Positions 1 through 18,200 of a stretch of DNA of 64,000 nucleotides are shown one piece after another. Source of the DNA: Maylandia zebra. Lineage: Eukaryota > Chordata > Actinopteri > Cichliformes > Cichlidae. The translations under genes were made by a program, and so were the position numbers. The stretch lies in NCBI RefSeq assembly GCF_041146795.1, contig NC_135176.1:15121286-15185285 (forward strand), in the 5' to 3' direction. Position 1 is the first letter of the stretch. Each line of letters starts with the position of its first letter. The notes beneath the pieces are model-generated. The model saw nothing but the letters and a program-made list of their open reading frames with translations. It made no database searches and was not told the DNA's origin.

Positions 1-340
1 GAGAACCACAGTGAAGATTTTTACAGCAGTCTTTGCAGTCGTGTAAAAAACTGTGATGATTCAGTAGCTTTTAAAGCTTCAGTTCATTCATTTTTGTGCA
101 CTTTTCTTTGTGCACAGCTCCATTAAGGTCCCACCACAGCATTTCAGTTAGGTTAATGTCTGGACTTTTTTGGGGCCATTGCAGCATCTTAATTTTTTTA
201 ATTTTCACACATTTTGTGTAGATTTGCTGCTGTGAGTGGAATTATTGTTCTGTTGCACCAACTCACTTTTGGCTAAGGACACACTGGCTGATGCTCACTT
301 AATGAACTTTTTATTAGCAGCAACTTGCTGCTACTTACAC
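1..340. repeat. Dispersed repeat remnant next to the Tc1 insertion
   Basis: AT-rich DNA with no open frame. The stretch around 125-280 (cues such as CCACCACAGCATTTCAG and TGCTGCTGTGAGTGGA) resembles a repeat that recurs in many teleost genomes. It lies in the pcnx3 intron upstream of the first visible exon. The family assignment is from memory and weak. Confidence 0.35.
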
Positions 341-345
341 TCTTA

Positions 346-1950
346 CAGTGGGGCAAAAAAGTATTTAGTCAGCCACCGATTGTGCAAGTTCCCCCACCTA
401 AAATGATGACAGAGGTCAGTAATTTGCGCCAGAGGTACACTTCAACTGTGAGAGACAGAATGTGAAAAAAAAATCCATGAATTCACATGGTAGGATTTGT
501 AAAGAATTTATTCGTAAATTAGGGTGGAAAATAAGTATTTGGTCACCTCAAACAAGGAAAATCTCTGGCTCTCACAGACCTGTAACGTCCTCTGTAAGAA
601 GCTTTTCTGTCCCCCACTCGTTACCTGTATGAATGGCACCTGTTTGAACTCATCATCTGTATAAAAGACACCTGTCCACAGCCTCAAACAGTCAGACTCC
701 AAACTCCGCCATGGCCAAGACCAAAGAGCTTTCGAAGGACACCAGGAAAAGTATTGTAGACCTGCACCAGACTGGGAAGAGTGAATCTACAATAGGCAAG
801 CAGCTTGGTGTGAAAAAATCAACTGTGGGAGCAATCATCAGAAAATGGAAGACATACAAGACCACTGATAATCTCCCTCGATCTGGGGCTCCACGCAAGA
901 TCTCATCCCGTGGGGTCAAAATGATCATGAGAACGGTGAGCAAAGATCCCAGAACCACACGGGGGGACCTGGTGAATGACCTGCAGAGAGCTGGGACCAA
1001 AGTAACAAAGGTCACCATCAGTAACACACTACAACGGCAGGGAATCAAATCCCGCAGTGCCAGACGTGTTCCGCTGCTGAAGCCAGTGCATGTCCAGGCC
1101 CGTCTGAAGTTTGCCAGAGAGCACATGGATGTTACAGCAGAGGATTGGGAGAATGTCATGTGGTCAGATGAAACCAAAGTAGAACTTTTTGGTATAAACT
1201 CAACTCGTCGTGTTTGGAGGAAGAAGAATACTGAGTTGCATCCCAAGAACACCATACCTACTGTGAAGCATGGGGGTGGAAACATCATGCTATGGGGCTG
1301 TTTTTCTGCCAAGGGGACAGGACGACTGATCCGTGTTAAGGACAGAATGAATGGGGCCATGTATCGTGAGATTTTGAGCCAAAACCTCCTTCCATCAGTG
1401 AGAACTTTGAAGATGAAACGAGGCTGGGTCTTCCAACATGACAATGATCCAAAACACACCGCCCGGGCAACAAAGGAGTGGCTCCGTAAGAAGCATTTGA
1501 AAGTCCTGGAGTGGCCTAGCCAGTCTCCAGACCTCAACCCCATAGAAAATCTGTGGCGGGAGTTGAAAGTCCGTGTTGCTCGGCGACAGCCCCAAAACAT
1601 CACTGCTCTCGAGAAGATCTGCATGGAGGAATGGGCCAAAATACCAGCTACTGTGTGTGCAAACCTGGTAAAGACCTATAGTAAACGTTTGACCTCTGTT
1701 ATTGCCAACAAAGGTTATGTTACAAAGTATTGAGTTGTATTTTTGTTATTGACCAAATACTTATTTTCCACCCTAATTTACGAATAAATTCTTTACAAAT
1801 CCTACCATGTGGATTCATGGATTTTTTTTTTCACATTCTGTCTCTCACAGTTGAAGTGTACCTCTGGTGCAAATTACTGACCTCTGTCATCATTTTAGGT
1901 GGGGGAACTTGCACAATCGGTGGCTGACTAAATACTTTTTTGCCCCACTG
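346..1950 (+). mobile_element. Tc1-like DNA transposon, near-intact, TA target sites
   Basis: The 1605-bp element starts CAGTGGGGC and ends GCCCCACTG, flanked by TA at 344-345 and 1951-1952. The terminal inverted repeats are about 200 bp (346-545 and 1750-1950) and differ at only a few bases that I can see, for example G/A near 429. Each repeat carries an outer and an inner copy of AAGTATTTRGTCA (359-371 and 533-545; mirrored at 1750-1762 and 1925-1937), which is the IR/DR layout of Sleeping Beauty-type elements. A single uninterrupted transposase frame fills the centre. The near-identical ends and open frame point to a recent insertion. It lies in an intron of pcnx3, same strand. Confidence 0.95.
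711..1733 (+). CDS. Tc1-family transposase (DD34E), intact frame
   Basis: A 340-residue cut-and-paste transposase that would bind the element's own inverted repeats and move it into TA sites. The N-terminal half (about 1-110) holds two helix-turn-helix DNA-binding segments joined by a GAPRKIS AT-hook-like stretch. The catalytic triad is D153 (WSDETK), D244 (QHDNDPKH) and E279 (NPIENLW), with 34 residues between the last two. Length and residue positions match Sleeping Beauty transposase, which is 340 residues. The start ATG at 711 is the first methionine, and the stop at 1733 lies just before the inner right repeat. I see no stop or frameshift. Whether it is active cannot be judged without comparison to a family consensus. 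Confidence 0.95.
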   Translation: MAKTKELSKDTRKSIVDLHQTGKSESTIGKQLGVKKSTVGAIIRKWKTYKTTDNLPRSGAPRKISSRGVKMIMRTVSKDPRTTRGDLVNDLQRAGTKVTKVTISNTLQRQGIKSRSARRVPLLKPVHVQARLKFAREHMDVTAEDWENVMWSDETKVELFGINSTRRVWRKKNTELHPKNTIPTVKHGGGNIMLWGCFSAKGTGRLIRVKDRMNGAMYREILSQNLLPSVRTLKMKRGWVFQHDNDPKHTARATKEWLRKKHLKVLEWPSQSPDLNPIENLWRELKVRVARRQPQNITALEKICMEEWAKIPATVCANLVKTYSKRLTSVIANKGYVTKY

Positions 1951-2155
1951 TAATTCTCTAGGAATTAAAGGTGGATTTAGTTTTTCTGTATAAAGTGTTG
2001 CGAAAACCTTTCTTTTCACATCACTGTAAAATTATGCACACTTCTCTGCAAACTCTAAAGAAAGGGGTTAAACTGTAGCACGTACACGCAATCACTAGCA
2101 CCTGTTGTTGAATAATCATTTCATTTCTTACTCTGTTGTTGTAACCATATGTTAG

Positions 2156-10792
<8,637 letters not shown>

Positions 10793-13700
10793 GTCTGCAC
10801 TATTGACAGTTTCTACAGTGAAAGCACACCGCAGTTGAATGTGGACCGGTCCAGTCCGGACTCATTCCAGCCTTTGGGACTCATTCCATGAACTGTTGTT
10901 GAACTAACTCAGCGCAGCCACAGTTTGGAAGTCCTCTGATGGCACTTTGAATCAAGCGTGGATCTGGGAATATACACATCACTCTTCTTGTTAGTCAAGA
11001 GAGAGCTAAACATAGCATGCTGAGCTGATGCACGTCAGACCATGAAATCATTTTAGCCAACCTGTTTATTCCAAAGTCAGCTTTCATCACAACTCGTAAG
11101 ACCTGATGATGTACTCATTTTTAATTTTACATTTTTTTCTTTTCCTGACTGAGCACTCGCTGTCTCTACAGCCAACCATTTAGTTGTAAAAGTAATGACA
11201 GGCCAGACAGGCCAGTGCAAATTATAAGGGATATTTTGCTTGAGGATTGTTTATTTTTCTATACTGGAGACTAGAGGACAATCTCTAACTTGACGTCTGC
11301 AGCAGCATTAGGTTTTTTTCTGTTTGTTTGGGGGGCCTCATAATAAATCCAGAAAAAGAAAAAGGACCAGTACATTGCTGTACGTGCAACTAAAGGACGC
11401 GTGGAGACCACAATAAGCCTTGTTTTTGTTTTTCCCCCCACATGTAACCATCCTCGCCGGACAGTTGTGCATCAAACAATATTTCACATGACATATTGGC
11501 TAATTTCAGGAGCCTCCACTTCTTTTCCCCTGCACAAATACACATATTATATGAGGAAGAAGAAGAAAATAAAACAAGAAAACATTATTCTTGTACTCTG
11601 GCCCATTTTCCTGCAGAGGTGCCTGACTATATCAACAGTTCTGTCTTGGAGCAAGTTTCAGGGAACACCCCCACCCCCCCAAACAAAAAACAAACTCCCT
11701 TCCAGCCCAGCTGACATGTGGTGCTTTTACTGCTAGTTTACAGCGTATGTAGGCTTGGACATCGTGGAGTCCTGTATCTGACTAGCAACCTGGAGAACTT
11801 CAGACAGAGCTGGTTTCCATTAATCAGGATCAAACAGAGGACGAGTCAAATCTGTGAAAAATTGTGTTGATCACAAATTCACAAGCTGGGAGTGTAAGGA
11901 ACTTTTTTTTTTTTAATCCTCTTTTTTTTTTTTTTTGCTTTGGTGAGTGGAATGTCTTCTATTTTTTGTTTTTTACTTGAATCTTCACGAATCCCTCGGT
12001 GTCAAATGTGCACTGAGTTTGTTTTCTTTGGATTACTGATCACTAATGTCCTCCCTGATCAGATCCAATCAGCTCATGGCTTTCTGAATAGCCGGGGTCC
12101 AGGCTGCTTTGTGAGGAGAGCTGTGTTTGCTAGGGATGCACTGATGTCTAAAATAACAGTTTGTCTGATACCCATATATATTTTTAGCTGCTTGTTTTTC
12201 TTTTGTTTTTTAAGTTACTTATCCTCCTTTTGCACCAGGGAAACAAAAGACGTCTTCATTATGAAACTATTTTAAGTCCTCCTCCTCCATCATGCTGTTG
12301 ATGTGACACTACCGACAACCATTAGCCACTGGTTAACTGACCATGTGATTGGCTGATACATCAGTGTATCCCCAGTGTGCTCTTTGCCTGCAGTCTGGGC
12401 CTTTCTGTTACTATACTACTGCTTCTGCATCTCCTGCTACTACTACTATAATACCCACTACTACTGCTGTTTCTACAACAGTTAAATCCAGCGTTTTAGT
12501 TGGAAATAAACAAAAGCTGAATAAATACTGAAAGCAAAGGTGGAATATTTATTTGATAATGTCTTACAGATGTCTTTAACGGGGTTTGTCTATATGGTGT
12601 GTTGATATATTGAGTTGGAAATCTGCCTTCTGTCTACCCTCCCGCCCCCTCCCCTCAGTTTGTTTGGTGTCGTCACGTTTGCACCATCTCACCAACGGCT
12701 CTTTTTGGTTATTTTTAAGTGTGGAACATAACTGGAAGTGTTCCTGAAATCGCTTTAAGTTTGTTTCTTTTCCCACGCCTTTATTTTTATTTTTTTTTTA
12801 CCACTGTGAAAAGCAGAAAACGGGAGAGTTTCATAAAACAAAAAATAAAAGAAAAACTTGCAGTTCTGTCAAAAAATTTTAGCCCCAGAAGTTTCCCCGG
12901 GTCCACTGGCTTTGTCCCCGACGGTTTCCGGCTCTTCGCACTGGGTGAAGAATTCTTAAACGACCTCGTGCCATAGCATGAATCGCCATATGCTGCTTTT
13001 TCCTCATAAATGATTTGTTTGGGTTTTGGGGGGTTTTTTTGTTTTTGTTTTTTTTCCCCTTCCCTGCTGGAAAGTTGGATGGAGGCCAGTGTTCTCAGGG
13101 TGTATACTGGGAAAGGAACTGACTGCTTCTGCAGGAAGACTTACAATAGATGCTCCCTTTTAGTCCCTCTTTTTAAGAGATGTTCTGCATGCTGTTAAAG
13201 GCAATTTTTTTTTTTCTGCGCAGTGTCCCCCCCCCCCTTCCCCATCTAGCCATTTTAAGCTTTTTAGAAGATAAAGCTCAGCAGCCTCCTCCCCCCCCCT
13301 CTCTTTCTTTTAATCTTTTGAGCAGCCCTTAGTTTTTTGGGGTTTTTTCTCCTTTTTTTTTCTCGAGTGGCTGTGAAGAAACAGGTAAAAGTGTGTCAGC
13401 TTCCATCTTAAACTGCATTAGAAACTCCCACAACTCAGGAAAAACAGAGACTTTTCTGATCAGTGCTGTTTTCTGTTTTTCTTTTTTCATTTATTTTACT
13501 TCTAAACGATGGGGAGCTCGACTTTTGTTCAGTTTTGCTTTTTTTTTGCCTTTTAGTTGGAGTCGGGGAAGCACAAGTTGACAGACAGATGTGAGTGTCC
13601 AAAAAAAGGGATTTCTTAATCTCTGACGTTCTGTACAGCATGTTTGTTATATAAATATATTTAAAATATAAATCTATTTTATTATTGGATTTTTTTTGGG

Positions 13701-14040
13701 GGGGGGGGTCTTTTTACATCAAAGACACTATGCTGATGTTTAGGGGAGGGACTCTCGTGTTTACCTGTAGAAAGACACCTGAGTGGAGAGAGGCGCCCTC
13801 TCCACATCAAGATGTGCAGTTTGGGAAGAATTGGTTCATACTTCTTTTGCACAAAAATGTATCATACACCATCCCACTTTGTTATAGTTTTGTTATTTTT
13901 AGTTACTTTTGGAGGGGCGGGGTCTTTTATTTAAGAACTTTAAGTCGATGTTAAATGTTCTGTACAGTTTCTTTTTTTTATGTGATTTTTTTTTCCCCCT
14001 CCTATTTAAATTAAAGGTTTTTGTCTTTGTTTGCAAATTA
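10793..14040 (+). other. pcnx3: pcnx3 3' UTR, long and U-rich
   Basis: After the stop at 10790-10792 there are about 3.2 kb without coding signal but with many T homopolymers on the + strand, as in a long vertebrate 3' UTR. Candidate poly(A) signals are AATAAA at 12505-12510 and 12520-12525, and ATTAAA at 14010-14015 just before a T/G-rich stretch. Alternative polyadenylation is plausible. The end is inferred, not seen. Confidence 0.5.
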
Positions 14041-14205
14041 ACTGCTGTGTGATTTTTATTTTCTGGCATTTGTCCTGTTGGTCTGTTTTTTGCTGTTGTT
14101 TTTGTCTGGAGGATTTTCAATCTTTGTCCTAGCAGCTTAAAGCCTTGTGCTACAGTAAAAACAGCACCACTGAGCGGGCACTCGGGTTTAATTAAACTGT
14201 ACGCT

Positions 14206-14672
14206 CACCTGTCCACTTCATCGGGTAATCTGTTTAACTTCTCGTTAACACAAATGTCTCCAAGGAAAAATGGATTTGGTGTAAACAACATGATAGCATC
14301 ATGTTCAGCATGGTGGTGGAGGGGTGTGGGGGATATTTTCTTGCACACTTGGTACCAATTAAGCATTGCTGCGGAGCGTGCTCATCCCTTTTTGACCACA
14401 GTGCTTCCAGCACTATGGCACTGTACTCAAACAGCTGCCACAGTCACCAGATCTCAATCCAGTGGCGCACCTTTGGCATGTGGTGAAACAGGAGATTCAC
14501 ATCGTAGATATGCAGCCAACAAATCTGCTGGAATTATGTGCTGATGTAATGTCACCATCAACCAAAATCTCTGAGGAATGTTTCCAGCACCTTCTGATTT
14601 GAGGCAGCACTGAAGGTAAAAGGATCCCAACCCAATACTAGTGAGGCATACCTAATAAAGTGGCCAGTGTGT
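14206..14672 (+). mobile_element. Tc1-like relic, internally deleted
   Basis: The left end (CCACTTCATCGGGTA, 14212-14226) is the approximate inverse of the right end (TACCTAATAAAGTGGCC, 14649-14665). In between, a broken frame retains a transposase-like piece: CACCAGATCTCAATCCAGTG, which corresponds to the SPDLNP(I/V)E region, plus a HLWHVV-like continuation. It is only about 470 bp and full of frameshifts, so it is non-autonomous. It lies between the pcnx3 and igsf11-like 3' ends. Confidence 0.65.
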
Positions 14673-14675
14673 GGC

Positions 14676-15284
14676 TGCTGAAAATATTCAAAAGCCAAAA
14701 AAATGCTCTAAAAGCAGTGTCACTGTCCTCTTACACTGAACAGTTCAACCTCGCGTCCAAGGAAAATGCTTGGTTTTCTCAAGAGATTTACAAGGAGGAG
14801 TTGGATTGAAAACCCAATGACATTTCCCACTGGCAACCTAAATTTATCGACTCTGATAATGTGCATAAATGTTCTCGCCTGATGCTTTCAGGGAAATGTA
14901 GGTATTTGTTTTATTGAGAAGTTAGATGATTCCACTCTTGTTCGCGAGGTCCATGTGAAGCAGAAGCCAGGTAAGAGCTTAGCTCAGAATTATGACCAAA
15001 AACAGGGAAAACTTACATGAAAGATGGTGACTTGACTTTGAGTGCAGTTTTTTGTCTTTGGTTAAAGCTGAGGGGATCATTGATGGTTACCTTTAAAAGC
15101 TGGTTTGGAGGAAATGAGCATAAATGAGACGCATTGCTATCACACCTTTCAGAACATTTATTCCACTTTTATTTCAAAGTTTCTGATGCTTTACAGCTGT
15201 GGAGTAACATTCAGGGAACACTGGTCTGGGCTGCAGACATCTTTTACATGGATACATTAAAAAGTCCCGAAAGTCTTTGAGAAA
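14676..15284. other. Intergenic DNA and 3' UTR of the igsf11-like gene
   Basis: No coding signal. On the minus strand two AATAAA signals (15157-15162 and 15168-15173) lie 112-130 nt past the igsf11-like stop and are the likely poly(A) signals of that gene. The remainder shows nothing I recognise. Confidence 0.5.
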
Positions 15285-18200
15285 TCAAACAAAAGAGCGT
15301 TTCATCAGGGACGGCGTGTACCGTATCTCGTTATAAAACTCATCCTTGTCTCCTCTCCCCTTCCTCAACCTCCCATCCTGCCCTGTGTGATGGAGCCACA
15401 GAACGAGCACCAGCAAAGCCAGCAACAGCAGGCACATAGACAAGGTCAGCAGCACACCCTGCAGTACACCAGAGGGACTGTCTGGGGCTGGGCAGAAATA
15501 CAAGAACGTTTTATCACAGGGCATAAAAACTCTGGCAGAGGGTTATGGGTGAACAAAGAGGATCTTACTGCTGTAGATGGATAAGTTGATGTAGCAGTTC
15601 TCTGTTCCCAGGGTGTTAGTGGCGGAACATCGGTACAGGCCGGAGGTCTGAGAGGACACGTTGACAATTTGAACAGAGCCCGATAGTTCACCTTAGAGAG
15701 AGGAAGACGAGTATGACGGTGAGTGCGCTGTCTTGCAAATCTCATGCTTAATATATATTAAACTTCCAGCATTATATAATGGCTAAAAAATTAGAAAGGA
15801 ACACTTTTTAATCAGAATATAGCAGTTAAACTTTCTGGGATATAGATGTGGTGAGTTAAGTATCAGAGGGGGTTGTTAATCGGTTTCAGCTGCTTTGCTG
15901 TTAATGACAATAACAACAGGGGCATTGAAGGCCAACAATAAGACAACCACCAAGACAGGAATGGTTTTACATGGTGGAGGACTCTGCCATTTTTGTCCTT
16001 CTCATTTTTTCTGACTGTTTTCAGTAGTGGTTGGTGGTGTCAGACAAGCTGGGGTGAGTATTAGGTGTTTCTAGGTATTCCTTTAATTATTTTTAAGTGG
16101 AGTATTAAGCTTATTTCCAGGAATATGTATTTTTAAGCTTGAACTCTTTGCATTATTCATGTTTCAAAACAATCCTTATTGATCCTATAAATGGCTTTAT
16201 TTCATCCACCATCTGAAGAGGACAAACTGAGCTTCCCTCTCTTTGAGGATCTCCGCACTACTTCAAAGAAACCTTCTCCTGATTGGGTGCCCATCAGAAG
16301 CAAAAGATCTGACAAGCTGGTGGGTTGGGGCCACTATACCGAGTACCTGTGGCTGCGAGGTAGTCATATTTATCATATCCTCCTAAGAGTAGAAAAAACT
16401 GTCAAAAAACAATAATTTAGAGCATTTAGGATCACCTGCACATGTGTGAACGCTAATATCTAAAGCGTGTGTCATGTATGAGTATTTAACCTGAGAGAAA
16501 ATAAGCAAGAACACATCAGTGCTCTTTTTAAAGAGCATTTGACTACTTTATGTTATTAAATTCACTTTAATTCGGTTTATATAACACCTGTTTACAACAA
16601 AGGTTATCTCAAGGAAGTTTACATTTAAAGAAAAAACCCTACAGTATTGGGGAGAGAAGCCCAGCAGTCTAATGGGTAAGAAGAGCTCCCTATTAATAGG
16701 AAGAGACCTCCAGCAGAACCAGGCTCAGGGAGGAGAAGCCATCTGCTCCAACCAGTGAGGGAGTGAGTGAAAGTGAGCATTTGGAAACCACCAGACAGCA
16801 AACAGGACAAAACACAAAGCAGGAGTTAATGATATGCATTAGTGGGAGAATAACCTTCATGATGATGACATTTCTTTCCACTCAAGTGTTTATATAGAAA
16901 AGCTTTTTTTCTTTTTTTCTTTTTAAATCAAAGATCTTTGATAAAAGCTCTTTTGTACCACATCTGGTAAAACTCGTGTTTTAGCCACAGGTCTCATGCT
17001 GAGTGACATAATTATTTCTGTGGGGAAAAACTGAAATAAAAAGCTTATCCCATACACTGGAGACTAAAGTTAAAGTTATATTTGCTAATGATGCTCCAAT
17101 TCAGTCCATCCTTTCTTTAAATAGTCAATTTTGTTTTTCTAAGAAGTGCAATACTAAATTTCTCTTCCATTTAAACAGTCCTAAATACACTTTCATTTTA
17201 AAACACTTATGACTTTAATACGCCTTCCTTTTTTTTCTATAGCAGACCCATGTGTGCGTGTTTTTGCCTTAAGTGAAAAAGCCACCAAGTGGTTAAATAC
17301 TTTTTAATAGGCACTAAATCTGCTTGTCATAGCCGGAAGCCTTATTGCGCTATAATGGAGTCAATTATAATATCCATCATATTTCACTTGCACTATTAAA
17401 TTCAAACATTTATTGTGCGTCATTTTAGGGTCATTTAGTTGACTCTTTTTGGACTTTAAGATCTAAATAACGATCTGCACACAAGATTATTTAGATTCAG
17501 CTCAAGGGGTGCTTTAAGTTTAATACATATCTGTGTGTGTGTGTGTAACTGACTCTCCATGTTGATGGGAAGGGAGATTTCATCTGGATTCAGTTTATCC
17601 CAGCGGATCTCTGGAGTGGGGATGCCCTCTGCCACCAAGCAGGACAGCCTGACACTTCCTCCCATATTGATGTCTCCATCCCACTGGCACACAGGCAGCG
17701 AAGGCGGCACTATAGATGACCCACAGATGAATTTCTTAAAAGATGTGATACAAACCGAGACGACACACATTTGAACTTTTAAGCCGGTGGCTTTTAGAAG
17801 CAAAGCTGAAAGATGGTCTGTAAAAATTTAACTATCTGGTAAACCGCTGACTCAATAACATTTAAACTCTCTTGTATAAATGGATTTATCAATGTATGCC
17901 TCTGGGATAGCATTTCAAATTTCACATTATCTGTGCTTTTTATCTGTATTACAGCTAAAGTTAATGGTGTGTATTTTGGGGGGTTGTGGTCAACTGTGTT
18001 GTCATATCAACATGTGACAACACAGTTTAAAATAGTCTTGTTTTATTGTTACAACAAGTAATGTTGCTGTAACAACAGAACATGCTCGTGCTTCATTATG
18101 CTCTGCCTGGCTCTGCTCTGCAGAAGCTTATTTCTGCCACTGAAAAAAAAATGTTGCTATTTATAGGTCAGAATTTCAGGTTATTGTCTCAAAGGTTTGA

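Noticed and set aside
692-1639. 315-codon minus-strand open frame and a shorter one at 1395-1595
   Set aside because: Antisense shadows of the Tc1 transposase; translations resemble no protein family and follow its codon pattern.
16191-16415. 74-codon plus-strand frame in an igsf11-like intron
   Set aside because: No family resemblance, no splice context and antisense to the gene; probably chance.
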